A stretch of 10,527 bases of DNA, from contig JAPYTV010000031.1 in NCBI GenBank assembly GCA_029941985.1, positions 1 through 10,527 on the forward strand, in the 5' to 3' direction. Shown in pieces: positions 1 through 7,095 of this stretch. Below the pieces are notes generated by a model. That model was not told the origin of the DNA and did no database searches. It worked only from the letters and a program-made list of their open reading frames with translations. Source of the DNA: Candidatus Pelagibacter sp. (lineage in GTDB: Bacteria; Pseudomonadota; Alphaproteobacteria; Pelagibacterales; Pelagibacteraceae). The position numbers and the translations under genes are program-made. Each line of letters starts with the position of its first letter. The first letter of the stretch is position 1.

Positions 1-1746
1 GTAGAACCTCAATCAGAAACAGTATGGAGACAAGCTGACAAATATAAAGTTCCAAGAATTTGTTTTGTTAATAAATTAGATAGAACAGGAGCAGATTTTT
101 TTAGATGTGTTGACATGATTAGAGATAGGTTAGGATGCAAACCTTTGGTTATTCAAATACCAATTGGCATAGAGGCCGATTTAATTGGCGTTGTAGATTT
201 AGTTAAAATGAAAGCACAAGTTTGGAAAAACGAAGCCTTAGGAGCCGAATGGGAATACAAAGATATTCCAGATGATTTAAAAGAAATTTGTCAAAAATAT
301 AGAACAGAATTAGTTGAAATGGCCGTTGAACAAGATGAAAAACTTATGGAAAGTTATTTAAACGGTGATGAAATTAAAGAAGAAGATTTAGTTAAATGTG
401 TAAGAAATGGAACGTTAAATTTTAGTTTTGTACCAATAACTACTGGTTCAGCATTTAAAAATAAGGGTGTTCAACCATTACTTGATGCTGTTATCAATTA
501 CCTACCAAGTCCAATTGATATTGGTTCAATTAAAGGAACTAAACCGGGAACAGAAGATGAAATAGAAATGAAATTTGATGATGAAGCAGGATTTTCTGCT
601 TTAGCATTTAAAGTTGCTAATGATCCTTTTGTTGGTTCTTTGACATTTATTAGAATTTATTCAGGAACAATTAAAACAGGAACTGGAATTTACAATTCAT
701 CAAAAGAAAAAGAGGAAAGAGTTGGAAGAATGCTTTTAATGCATGCAAACTCTAGAGAAGATATTAAGGAAGCTAATGTAGGAGATATAGTTGCATTAGC
801 TGGTCTTAAATACACAATAACAGGTCATACACTTTGTGATGAGAATAACCCTGTTTTATTGGAGCCAATGGAATTCCCAGACCCAGTAATTGAAATTGCA
901 GTTGAACCTAAGACAAAAGCTGACCAAGAAAAAATGGGTGAAGCATTAGGAAGACTAGCTAAAGAAGATCCTTCATTTAGAGTTACATCTGATGAAGAAT
1001 CTGGTCAAACAATAATTAAAGGTATGGGTGAGTTACATTTAGACATTATTGTTGATAGAATGAAAAGAGAATTTAAAGTTGAAGCAAATGTTGGTGCTCC
1101 ACAAGTTGCCTATAGAGAAACAATTCAAAATGCATCTGAATTTGAATATACACACAAAAAACAAAGTGGTGGTGCAGGTCAATTTGCTAAAGTAAAACTT
1201 TTAGTGGAACCACAAGAACCAGGTGCAGGTAGATTGGTTGACAGTAAAATTAAGGGTGGATCAATACCAAAAGAATTTATTCCTGGAGTTGAAAAAGGAA
1301 TTGAAACAATATCTGATGGTGGAATTTTAGCTGGATTTCCAATGATAGATTACAAAGTTACAATTTTAGATGGATTACATCACGATGTTGACTCTAGTGT
1401 CCTTGCTTTTGAACTTGCTGGTAGAGCTTGCTTTAAAGAAGCTTGTACTAGAGGTGGATTAAAATTACTAGAACCTGTAATGAGAGTAGAAGTAGTAACT
1501 CCTGAAGATTACATGGGAGATGTTATTGGAGATTTAAATAGTAGAAGAGGACAAATAAACGAACAAGAACAAAGAGGAAATGCTACTGTAATAACAGCCA
1601 TGGTTCCGTTAGCAAATATGTTTGGGTATATAAATAATTTAAGATCAATGTCTCAAGGAAGAGCACAATATTCAATGTTCTTCGATCATTATTCTAAAGT
1701 CCCACAAAATGTTCAGGATGAAGTAACAAAAAAAATTGCAGGTTAA
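1..1746 (+). CDS. fusA: Elongation factor G, 5'-truncated by window edge
   Basis: EF-G is the cytoplasmic GTPase that drives tRNA-mRNA translocation and, with RRF, ribosome recycling. The frame is open from base 1, so the gene starts upstream. The 581 residues present lack about 110 N-terminal ones carrying the P-loop and switch regions (family length about 690). The visible part begins in the G domain with VEPQSETVWRQADKY. The G4 motif is NKLD (residues 24-27; many homologues have NKMD), and the G5-like GSAFKNKG is at 149-156. Domain II follows. GMGELHLD (341-348) closes domain III, QSGGAGQF (388-395) and HDVDSS (from 461) mark domain IV, and a domain V with DVIGDLNSRRG comes after. The C-terminus looks complete. 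The gene ends with tandem stops (TAATAA), and rpsJ begins 6 nt later with no tuf between. The family call is secure; it is the canonical EF-G rather than TetM or LepA. Confidence 0.98.
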   Translation, partial: VEPQSETVWRQADKYKVPRICFVNKLDRTGADFFRCVDMIRDRLGCKPLVIQIPIGIEADLIGVVDLVKMKAQVWKNEALGAEWEYKDIPDDLKEICQKYRTELVEMAVEQDEKLMESYLNGDEIKEEDLVKCVRNGTLNFSFVPITTGSAFKNKGVQPLLDAVINYLPSPIDIGSIKGTKPGTEDEIEMKFDDEAGFSALAFKVANDPFVGSLTFIRIYSGTIKTGTGIYNSSKEKEERVGRMLLMHANSREDIKEANVGDIVALAGLKYTITGHTLCDENNPVLLEPMEFPDPVIEIAVEPKTKADQEKMGEALGRLAKEDPSFRVTSDEESGQTIIKGMGELHLDIIVDRMKREFKVEANVGAPQVAYRETIQNASEFEYTHKKQSGGAGQFAKVKLLVEPQEPGAGRLVDSKIKGGSIPKEFIPGVEKGIETISDGGILAGFPMIDYKVTILDGLHHDVDSSVLAFELAGRACFKEACTRGGLKLLEPVMRVEVVTPEDYMGDVIGDLNSRRGQINEQEQRGNATVITAMVPLANMFGYINNLRSMSQGRAQYSMFFDHYSKVPQNVQDEVTKKIAG

Positions 1747-1752
1747 TAAATT

Positions 1753-2061
1753 ATGGAAAAGCAAAATATTAGAATTAAATTAAGAGCTTATGACAATAAG
1801 ATCTTAGATGCATCTACTGAAGAAATTGTTAATACAGTTAAAAGAACAGGAGCTACTATAAAAGGTCCAATTCCATTACCAACAAGAATAGAAAAATATA
1901 CTGTATTAAAAGGTCCTCATATTGATAAAAAAAGCCGAGAGCAATTTGAAACTAGAACACATAAAAGATTAATTGACATAATTGAACCTACACCACAAAC
2001 AGTAGAGGCTTTAATGAAACTAGATTTGGCATCAGGTGTTGATGTGGAAATAAAAATATAA
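1753..2061 (+). CDS. rpsJ: 30S ribosomal protein S10 (uS10)
   Basis: S10 is a protein of the 30S head; in other bacteria it is also NusE, the NusB partner in antitermination and a link between ribosome and NusG. The 102 residues match the family length. They start with IRIKLRAYDNKILD (6-19) and continue with the ribosome-inserted loop GPHIDKKSREQFETRTHKR (54-72). The C-terminal LASGVDVEIKI is typical. The start ATG is 6 nt after the fusA stop, with only a weak AGG upstream (in the last fusA codons), so translation may depend on ribosomes finishing fusA. In E. coli this gene opens its own operon behind a regulated leader; here it cannot, because there is no space. Confidence 0.98.
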   Translation: MEKQNIRIKLRAYDNKILDASTEEIVNTVKRTGATIKGPIPLPTRIEKYTVLKGPHIDKKSREQFETRTHKRLIDIIEPTPQTVEALMKLDLASGVDVEIKI

Positions 2062-2063
2062 TT

Positions 2064-2774
2064 ATGAGTGAAATAGCTTTAATAGGAAAAAAAATAGGTA
2101 TGACTAGAGAGTTTTATAAAACTGGTCAAATGGTACCAGTTACTGTAATTAAAATGGAAAAAGCTAGAGTTATCAATGTTATAGAAGAAGATAAACGTGG
2201 ATATAAGGCTGTTCAGTTAGGTTTTGGTAATATAAAAAATTCAAAACTTACAAAAGCCATGAAAGGTTTCTATACAAAGAAAAATACTGAAGCTAAGAAA
2301 AAATTAAAAGAATTTAGAGTTAAAAGTACAGAAAATTATAAAGAAGGAAATGAATTTGGTTTAGAGATTTTCAATGAAGTTAAATTTGTTGATACAACAT
2401 CAAAAACAATTGGTAAAGGATTCGCCGGAGCAATGAAACGGTGGAATTTTGGTGGATTACGAGCGACACATGGTGTCTCTGTTTCACATAGATCTCATGG
2501 TTCTACTGGTCAAAGACAAGATCCTGGAAAAGTTTTTAAAGGAAAAAAAATGGCTGGGCATATGGGTGACAAATTTAGAACTATGCAAAATTTAGAAATT
2601 ATAAAAACTGATTTAGAAAATGAATTGTTATATTTAAAAGGATCAATACCTGGTTCAAAAAATTCAGAAATATTAGTTAAAAAATCAGTTAAAATTATTA
2701 ATAAATTAACAATCAATGAAAAAATTGTTGTTGCAGAAGAGGCAAAAAAAACACCAGATAAAAAGAAAAAATAA
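2064..2774 (+). CDS. rplC: 50S ribosomal protein L3 (uL3)
   Basis: L3 is an early assembly protein of the large subunit that binds 23S rRNA near its 3' end and extends a loop towards the peptidyl-transferase centre. The start ALIGKKIGMTREF (5-17) is diagnostic. The central extension THGVSVSHRSHGSTGQRQDPGKVFKGKKMAGHMG (residues 135-168) carries the glutamine region (150-152) where E. coli L3 is methylated by PrmB. At 236 residues it is longer than E. coli L3 (209), owing partly to a lysine-rich segment near 65-85 and partly to a tail (226-236) ending in PDKKKK. The gene begins 2 nt after rpsJ with no clear Shine-Dalgarno. Its stop overlaps the next start as TAATG. Confidence 0.97.
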   Translation: MSEIALIGKKIGMTREFYKTGQMVPVTVIKMEKARVINVIEEDKRGYKAVQLGFGNIKNSKLTKAMKGFYTKKNTEAKKKLKEFRVKSTENYKEGNEFGLEIFNEVKFVDTTSKTIGKGFAGAMKRWNFGGLRATHGVSVSHRSHGSTGQRQDPGKVFKGKKMAGHMGDKFRTMQNLEIIKTDLENELLYLKGSIPGSKNSEILVKKSVKIINKLTINEKIVVAEEAKKTPDKKKK

Positions 2775-3397
2775 TGAAAATAGATAAATTAAATTTAGAT
2801 GGAAAAAAAAATTCAATTGAAGTATTGGATAAAATTTTTTCAGCTAAGATTAATAAAAAACTTGTAGATAATGTTTTGTACAAAACAAATGCAAACTTCA
2901 AAGGCAGACATGCTAAAACAAAACAACAAAATGAAATTGCAGGATCAACTTCAAAAATTTATGCCCAAAAAGGAACTGGTAATGCTCGTCACGCTAGTAG
3001 AAAAGCACCTCTATTTGTTGGTGGTGGTGTTGCACACGGTCCTAAAGGAGAGTTAGCATACAAAAAAAGAAAGTTAAATAAAAGTGAAAAAAAATTGAGT
3101 ATTGCTTCCTTAATTACGGAAAAAAATAAACTCAATAATTTAATAATATTTAGTGATTTTAATAATGAAATTAAAAAAACTAAAGAAATGAGTTCAATAA
3201 TTAAGAAATTTGAAATTACTAACTCACTAATAATTTTAGACAAATCTTCAAAAGACAAAATTGAAAAATCAACAAGAAACATTCCTAACGTCAAAGTTAC
3301 GGATGTTAATCATTTTAGTGCTTTTGATATCATTAAATTTAATAAAGTTGTATTTACTGAAAGTTCAGTAAAAGAACTAGAAAAAAGGTATTCTTAA
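2774..3397 (+). CDS. rplD: 50S ribosomal protein L4 (uL4)
   Basis: L4 binds 23S rRNA domain I, and its extended loop lines the peptide exit tunnel near L22. The loop is seen at about residues 62-97, with QKGTGNARHASRKAPLFVGG followed by GVAHGPKGELAY. The C-terminal globular half has alternating lysine-rich and hydrophobic stretches. Length is 207 residues (E. coli 201). In gammaproteobacteria L4 represses the S10 operon through a leader upstream of rpsJ; no such leader can exist here, so that loop is unlikely in this form. The ATG overlaps the rplC stop by one base and lacks a visible Shine-Dalgarno, which suggests coupled translation. A nine-A run at 2803-2811 lies about 10 codons into the gene. 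Confidence 0.97.
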   Translation: MKIDKLNLDGKKNSIEVLDKIFSAKINKKLVDNVLYKTNANFKGRHAKTKQQNEIAGSTSKIYAQKGTGNARHASRKAPLFVGGGVAHGPKGELAYKKRKLNKSEKKLSIASLITEKNKLNNLIIFSDFNNEIKKTKEMSSIIKKFEITNSLIILDKSSKDKIEKSTRNIPNVKVTDVNHFSAFDIIKFNKVVFTESSVKELEKRYS

Positions 3398-3398
3398 A

Positions 3399-3692
3399 AT
3401 GGATAAAATACATTTATACGATAAAATTTTATCACCAATGTTAACTGAAAAAACTACAAATTTATCTGAGCAAAATAAAATTGTTTTTAAAGTTCCTAGA
3501 GAAGCTAATAAAATTAATTTAAAAAAAAATATTGAGAAAATTTTTAAAGTAAATGTAACTAAAATTAATATTGTTAATAAGCAAAACAGAACAAAAGTTA
3601 CAAGAGGAAAAAAAGTAAAAGTTCGAGGATACAAGAAAGCAATTATAACACTTAAAAAAGGTCAAAGTATTGATCTAACAACAGGTATTTAA
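3399..3692 (+). CDS. rplW: 50S ribosomal protein L23 (uL23)
   Basis: L23 sits at the exit of the peptide tunnel and is the docking site for trigger factor and SRP. The 97-residue protein has the family start YDKILSPMLTEKTTNL (5-20), the strand-helix segment IVFKVPREANKINLKKNIE and the conserved basic end VRGYKKAIITLKKGQSID. One base separates it from rplD. An AAAAGG at 3383-3388, 10 nt before the ATG, can serve as ribosome binding site. A nine-A run (3521-3529) encodes the lysines of its central helix. Confidence 0.97.
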   Translation: MDKIHLYDKILSPMLTEKTTNLSEQNKIVFKVPREANKINLKKNIEKIFKVNVTKINIVNKQNRTKVTRGKKVKVRGYKKAIITLKKGQSIDLTTGI

Positions 3693-3696
3693 AAAA

Positions 3697-4536
3697 ATGG
3701 CATTAAAAACTTTTAAACCATATACAAAATCAACTAGAGGAACAATTCTCGTAGACAGAACAGGTCTATGGAAAGGTAAACCTTTCAAATCTTTAGTAGA
3801 ACCAAAAAATTCAATGAAGGGCCGAAATAATAATGGTCATATAACATCAAGAAATAGAGCTGGTGGACACAAGCAAATGTATAGACAAGTTGATTTTTAT
3901 AGAAAAAAATTTGATATGACAGCTACAGTTGAGAGAATAGAATATGATCCAAATAGATCTTGCTACATAATGTTAGTTAAGTTTGAAGATGGTCAACATT
4001 GTTATTATTTAGCACCACAAAAAATTAAAGAGGGTGATACTATTGAAAATGGATCAAAGAAAGAGATTAAAATCGGAAATTGTATGCCACTTCAGGATAT
4101 TCCAGTTGGAATTAATATTCATAACGTTGAATTACAACCTGGTGGAGGAGGTAAAATTGCTAGATCAGCTGGAACATCAGTGTCTATAGGTGGCTTAGAT
4201 GGTAATTACTCATTAATTAAAATGGCATCAGGTGAAGTGAGAAAAATAGATTCTAGATCATTAGCAACAATCGGAGTTTTATCAAATCCAGATCAAAAAA
4301 ATATTAAAATTGGTAAAGCAGGAAGATCAAGGTGGCTTGGAAGAAGACCTCACACAAGGGGTGTTGTTATGAACCCAGTTGATCACCCACATGGTGGTGG
4401 TGAAGGTAAAACTGCAGGTGGAAGACATCCAGTTTCTCCAACTGGTCAATCTGCTAAAGGTTTAAAAACTAGAGATAATAAGAGAACAGACAAATTTATA
4501 GTAAGAAGAAGAAATAAAAGAAAGGATTCTAAATAA
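3697..4536 (+). CDS. rplB: 50S ribosomal protein L2 (uL2)
   Basis: L2 is needed for subunit association and for peptidyl-transferase activity. The protein has 279 residues (E. coli 273). GRNNNGHITSRNRAGGHKQ at 42-60 is the N-terminal rRNA-binding extension. The OB-fold and SH3-like barrels follow, including GGLDGNYSLIKMASGE (165-180). The strongly conserved NPVDHPHGGGEGKTAGGRHP spans 226-245; His230 here corresponds by alignment to E. coli His229, a residue implicated in peptidyl transfer. The basic tail RRRNKRKDSK is intact. It starts 4 nt after rplW, and its stop overlaps the rpsS start (TAATG). The last codons supply GAAAGGA, the likely ribosome binding site for rpsS. Confidence 0.98.
   Translation: MALKTFKPYTKSTRGTILVDRTGLWKGKPFKSLVEPKNSMKGRNNNGHITSRNRAGGHKQMYRQVDFYRKKFDMTATVERIEYDPNRSCYIMLVKFEDGQHCYYLAPQKIKEGDTIENGSKKEIKIGNCMPLQDIPVGINIHNVELQPGGGGKIARSAGTSVSIGGLDGNYSLIKMASGEVRKIDSRSLATIGVLSNPDQKNIKIGKAGRSRWLGRRPHTRGVVMNPVDHPHGGGEGKTAGGRHPVSPTGQSAKGLKTRDNKRTDKFIVRRRNKRKDSK
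4520..4526 (+). promoter_or_regulatory. Shine-Dalgarno for rpsS within rplB end
   Basis: GAAAGGA, 9 nt before the rpsS start, is embedded in the last lysine-arginine codons of rplB. Together with the TAATG stop-start overlap it allows both coupled and independent initiation. Confidence 0.65.
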
Positions 4537-4832
4537 TGGCTAGATCAGTATGGAAGGGACCTTTTGTTGAAGAAAGCTTAATCAAAAAAGTTGAAAAACA
4601 AAAAAAAGATCCAAAAAAAATGCCAATAAAAACATGGTCGAGAAAATCAACAATTATACCAGAGTTTATTGGTGTTAGCTTTTTGATCTATAATGGGAAA
4701 AAATTTATACCTATCACTGTATCAGAAGATATGGTTGGACATAAACTGGGTGAATTTTCACCAACAAGAACATTTTTTGGTCATACACCTGCAGATAAAA
4801 AAGCTAAACCAGCGGAAGCACCTAAGAAATAA
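4536..4832 (+). CDS. rpsS: 30S ribosomal protein S19 (uS19)
   Basis: S19 is a protein of the 30S head that pairs with S13 and contacts 23S rRNA in an intersubunit bridge. The N-terminus MARSVWKGPFVEESLIKKVE and the core VGHKLGEFSPTRTFFGH (67-83) are diagnostic. The 98-residue length is slightly above the E. coli value (92). The end is an alanine-, proline- and lysine-rich tail (85-98, ADKKAKPAEAPKK), probably disordered. The start codon shares one base with the rplB stop. GAAAGGA at 4520-4526, 9 nt upstream, is one of the better Shine-Dalgarno matches in the window. Confidence 0.97.
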   Translation: MARSVWKGPFVEESLIKKVEKQKKDPKKMPIKTWSRKSTIIPEFIGVSFLIYNGKKFIPITVSEDMVGHKLGEFSPTRTFFGHTPADKKAKPAEAPKK

Positions 4833-4834
4833 TT

Positions 4835-5233
4835 ATGAGTAAAAAAAAGAAAATAGACAAATCAAAAGACAAAACAGTAAGATCTGTAAATAATAACATT
4901 AGATCAAGTGTTAGGAAACTCAACCCAATACTTAAAGGCATTGTTGGTAAAAAAGTTGACATAGCAATCAGAACTTTACAATTTTCAGAAAAAAGAATTA
5001 CAAAAGAAATAAGAAAAACTATCTCATCAGCTATAGCTAATGCTGAAAACAATAATCAATACGATATAGATAAATTGATTGTTAAAGAAGCTTACTGCGG
5101 AAAAAAAATAGTTATGAAAAGATTTAGACCTAGAGCAAAAGGTAGAGCTGCACCAATTTTAAAACCTTATTCAAGTGTTACAATCATATTATCAGAAGCA
5201 AAACAAATGGAGAGTCATGGGACAAAAAGTTAA
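4835..5233 (+). CDS. rplV: 50S ribosomal protein L22 (uL22)
   Basis: L22 contacts all domains of 23S rRNA, and its beta-hairpin reaches the narrow part of the exit tunnel. The core is recognised by IRSSVRKLNPI (22-32), ISSAIANAENN (63-73) and the hairpin around KKIVMKRFRPRAKGRAAPI (90-108). The latter is the site where macrolide-resistance changes occur in other bacteria. About 20 N-terminal residues are a lysine-rich extension. The protein has 132 residues against about 110 in E. coli. The C-terminal SEAKQMESHGTKS overlaps the first 17 bases of rpsC in another frame. It starts 2 nt after rpsS (TAATTATG junction) without a clear Shine-Dalgarno. Confidence 0.97.
   Translation: MSKKKKIDKSKDKTVRSVNNNIRSSVRKLNPILKGIVGKKVDIAIRTLQFSEKRITKEIRKTISSAIANAENNNQYDIDKLIVKEAYCGKKIVMKRFRPRAKGRAAPILKPYSSVTIILSEAKQMESHGTKS
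5209..5214 (+). promoter_or_regulatory. Ribosome binding site of rpsC, inside rplV
   Basis: GGAGAG just upstream of ATG 5217 lies within the last codons of rplV. It supports the 17-nt overlapping start of rpsC over the upstream GTG at 5175. The GGAG core is only 4 nt from the ATG, at the short end of normal spacing. Confidence 0.7.
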
Positions 5234-5894
5234 TCCTGTAGGTTTTAGACTTGGTATAAATAGAGGATGGGACTCTGTTTGGTATGCTAAAAAGAAAGAT
5301 TTTGGAAATTATTTAATTGAAGATTTTAAAATCAGAGAGTATATAAAAAAAAATGTAATAAATTCAGGTGTATCTAAAGTAATGATTGAAAGAACTTCAA
5401 ACAAATGTTTCGTAACAATTTATACATCAAGACCTGGTTTTGTAATAGGTAAAAAAGGTAGTGATATTGATAAAATTAAAAATAATTTATCAAAATTTAC
5501 AACTAACCAAATAACTTTAAATATAAAAGAGGTAAAAAAACCTGAAACAAACTCTTACTTAGTTGCTGAAAATATTGCCCAACAATTAGTAAAAAGAATT
5601 TCTTATAGAAGGGCAATGAAAAGAGCAATGCAATCTTGCTTAAGACTTGGTGCTAAAGGAATTAAAGTTTCAATAAGTGGAAGGCTAGGTGGAAATGAAA
5701 TTGCTAGAACTGAATGGTTAAGAGATGGAAGTATTCCTTCACACACTTTAAGAGCTGATATTGATTATGCAGAAGCAGAAGCTTTAACGACTTATGGTAT
5801 AATTGGAATTAAAGTTTGGATTTATAAAGGTGAAGTTTTTGCCAAGGAATTTAGTCAAGAAACTAATAAAGTAAACCCTGAGGCTAAGAAATAA
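5217..5894 (+). CDS. rpsC: 30S ribosomal protein S3 (uS3)
   Basis: S3 lies at the mRNA entry channel of the 30S subunit and takes part in mRNA unwinding. I start it at ATG 5217, giving MGQKVNPVGFRLG, the universal S3 N-terminus, with GGAG at 5209-5212. The frame is open further upstream, with a GTG at 5175, but those codons lie inside rplV and encode nothing family-like. The type II KH domain has GFVIGKKGSDID (74-85). RRAMKR (131-136) keeps the positions equivalent to the helicase-linked Arg131, Arg132 and Lys135 of E. coli. The C-terminal domain has SGRLGGNEIARTEW (154-167) and LRADIDYAEAEA. It has 225 residues and overlaps rplV by 17 nt. The last codons share an 18-base stretch with the end of rplX. 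Confidence 0.98.
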   Translation: MGQKVNPVGFRLGINRGWDSVWYAKKKDFGNYLIEDFKIREYIKKNVINSGVSKVMIERTSNKCFVTIYTSRPGFVIGKKGSDIDKIKNNLSKFTTNQITLNIKEVKKPETNSYLVAENIAQQLVKRISYRRAMKRAMQSCLRLGAKGIKVSISGRLGGNEIARTEWLRDGSIPSHTLRADIDYAEAEALTTYGIIGIKVWIYKGEVFAKEFSQETNKVNPEAKK

Positions 5895-5896
5895 TT

Positions 5897-6307
5897 ATGT
5901 TACAACCAGTAAGAAGTAAATATAGAAAAGCTCACAAAGGGAGAATTCATGGTAATGCTACCAGATGCAGTTCAATTAATTATGGAGCCTTTGCATTAAA
6001 AGCTATGGCACCAGAAAGAATTATAGGAAAACAAATTGAAGCAGCAAGAGTTGCATTAACAAGACACATGAAACGACAAGGAAGAGTTTGGACAAGAATT
6101 TTTCCAAATATTCCAGTTTCAAAAAAACCTGTAGAGGTTCGTATGGGAAAAGGTAAGGGAGCACCAGAATATTGGGCTTGTAGAGTTAAACCAGGAAGAA
6201 TTTTATTTGAAATAGATGGAGTATCCGAAGAAATTGCTAAAGAAGCTTTATATAAAGCATCTGCAAAACTTCCAATCAAAACAAAATTTATAAAAAGATA
6301 TACCTAA
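5897..6307 (+). CDS. rplP: 50S ribosomal protein L16 (uL16)
   Basis: L16 is a late-assembling protein of the 50S central protuberance side that helps position A-site tRNA. The 136 residues match the family length exactly. Landmarks are MLQPVRSKYRKAHKGR (1-16), QIEAARVALTRHMKRQGR (46-63), VRMGKGKGAPEYW (81-93) and the C-terminal ASAKLPIKTKFI. Arg82 in the VRMGKGKG loop aligns with E. coli Arg81, which is hydroxylated there by YcfD/RoxA. The gene follows rpsC by 2 nt (TAATTATG). A GAGG at 5880-5883 lies 13 nt upstream, rather far for a ribosome binding site. Confidence 0.98.
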   Translation: MLQPVRSKYRKAHKGRIHGNATRCSSINYGAFALKAMAPERIIGKQIEAARVALTRHMKRQGRVWTRIFPNIPVSKKPVEVRMGKGKGAPEYWACRVKPGRILFEIDGVSEEIAKEALYKASAKLPIKTKFIKRYT

Positions 6308-6308
6308 A

Positions 6309-6500
6309 ATGAAAAAACAAGAATTGAAAAAATTATCAAAAGATGAGGCTATAAAGAATATAAATAAATTAAAGAAAGATTTATTTAATTTTAGATTCCA
6401 AAAAATAAATTCACAAGTTACTAATCCTTCAAAAATTGGTGAAACAAAAAAAACAATAGCAAGATTAAAAACTTTATTAAAAGGAAAATTAAATGCCTAA
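6309..6500 (+). CDS. rpmC: 50S ribosomal protein L29 (uL29)
   Basis: L29 is a small two-helix protein next to L23 at the tunnel exit. The 63-residue product is wholly helical in appearance: ELKKLSKDEAIKNINKLKKD, then the family segment LFNFRFQKINSQVTNPSKI (25-43), then ETKKTIARLKTLLKGK. Size and position between rplP and rpsQ fit the usual S10 order. It starts 1 nt after the rplP stop with no recognisable Shine-Dalgarno. Its last 8 nt overlap the rpsQ start, and the AAAGGA inside its Lys-Gly codons serves that next gene. Confidence 0.95.
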   Translation: MKKQELKKLSKDEAIKNINKLKKDLFNFRFQKINSQVTNPSKIGETKKTIARLKTLLKGKLNA

Positions 6501-6729
6501 AAAAGTATTAACAGGAGTAGTTGTAAGTGATAAGCCAAACAAAACTGTAACCGTTATGATTGAAAGAAAATACTCACATCCTCTATTAAAGAAAGTAGTT
6601 AAAGTTAGAAAGAAATATAATGCTCATGATGAAAATAATAAATTTAAGTTGGGTGATACAGTCTCAATTATTGAAAGCAAACCTTTTTCTAAAAATAAAA
6701 AATTTCAAGTAATGGATGGTTCTAAATGA
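6493..6729 (+). CDS. rpsQ: 30S ribosomal protein S17 (uS17)
   Basis: S17 is a primary 16S rRNA-binding protein with an OB fold that acts early in 30S assembly. Its 78 residues show the pattern LTGVVVSDKPNKTVTVMIER (6-25), then HPLLKKVVKVRKKYNAHDE (29-47), GDTVSIIESKPFSKNKKFQV (54-73), all typical. It overlaps rpmC by 8 nt and rplN by 4 nt (ATGA). AAAGGA at 6480-6485 lies 7 nt before the ATG, a good ribosome binding site. In E. coli this is the last gene of the S10 operon; here the reading continues directly into the spc genes. Confidence 0.97.
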   Translation: MPKKVLTGVVVSDKPNKTVTVMIERKYSHPLLKKVVKVRKKYNAHDENNKFKLGDTVSIIESKPFSKNKKFQVMDGSK

Positions 6730-7094
6730 TACAAGTACAAACTGAATTATTAGTTGCTGATAACACGGGTGCAAAAAGAATTGAATGTATTAAAGTTTTA
6801 GGTGGATCTAAACGTAGATATGCAAGCATAGGTGATACTATTGTTATAGCTGTAAAAGAAGCCATACCTAAGGGTAAAGTTAAAAAAGGTTCAGTTCATA
6901 AAGCTGTAGTTGTTAGAGTTAAAAAGGGCATCCATAGAGATGATGGATCTAAAGTTAAATTTGATAATAATGCAGCAGTATTAGTTGATGATAAGGGTGA
7001 ACCAGTAGGAACAAGGATTTTTGGTCCTGTGACTAGAGAATTAAGAAATAGAGGCCAAATGAAAATTATTTCATTGGCTCCAGAGGTTTTATAA
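6726..7094 (+). CDS. rplN: 50S ribosomal protein L14 (uL14)
   Basis: L14 sits on the 50S interface and bridges to 16S rRNA; it is also the binding site of the silencing factor RsfS in other bacteria. The 122 residues equal the usual length. MIQVQTELLVADNTGAKRIE (1-20), CIKVLGGSKRRYASIGD and the end GTRIFGPVTRELRNRGQMKI (96-115) are near-universal. The ATG is shared with the rpsQ stop as ATGA, so S10 and spc genes are translationally linked. This removes the promoter-bearing gap found before rplN in E. coli. Confidence 0.98.
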   Translation: MIQVQTELLVADNTGAKRIECIKVLGGSKRRYASIGDTIVIAVKEAIPKGKVKKGSVHKAVVVRVKKGIHRDDGSKVKFDNNAAVLVDDKGEPVGTRIFGPVTRELRNRGQMKIISLAPEVL

Positions 7095-7095
7095 A

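Noticed and set aside
2871..3056. Short + strand open frame inside rplD in another frame
   Set aside because: It lies entirely within the conserved L4 loop region and encodes nothing recognisable.
2510..3634. Several - strand open frames opposite rplC, rplD and rplW, rich in Leu, Phe and Ile
   Set aside because: Their hydrophobic, membrane-like look is what lysine- and asparagine-rich A-rich genes give when read in antisense. No homology or start signals support them.
5175..5216. Upstream GTG start giving rpsC a 14-residue extension
   Set aside because: The extra residues (VLQSYYQKQNKWRV if read literally) are the out-of-frame reading of rplV, and S3 proteins begin MGQKVNP, with GGAG placed for ATG 5217.
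5980..6279. Open frame on the - strand opposite rplP
   Set aside because: It lies wholly within a highly conserved ribosomal gene, has no recognisable family or ribosome binding site, and is best seen as a by-product of the coding bias of rplP.
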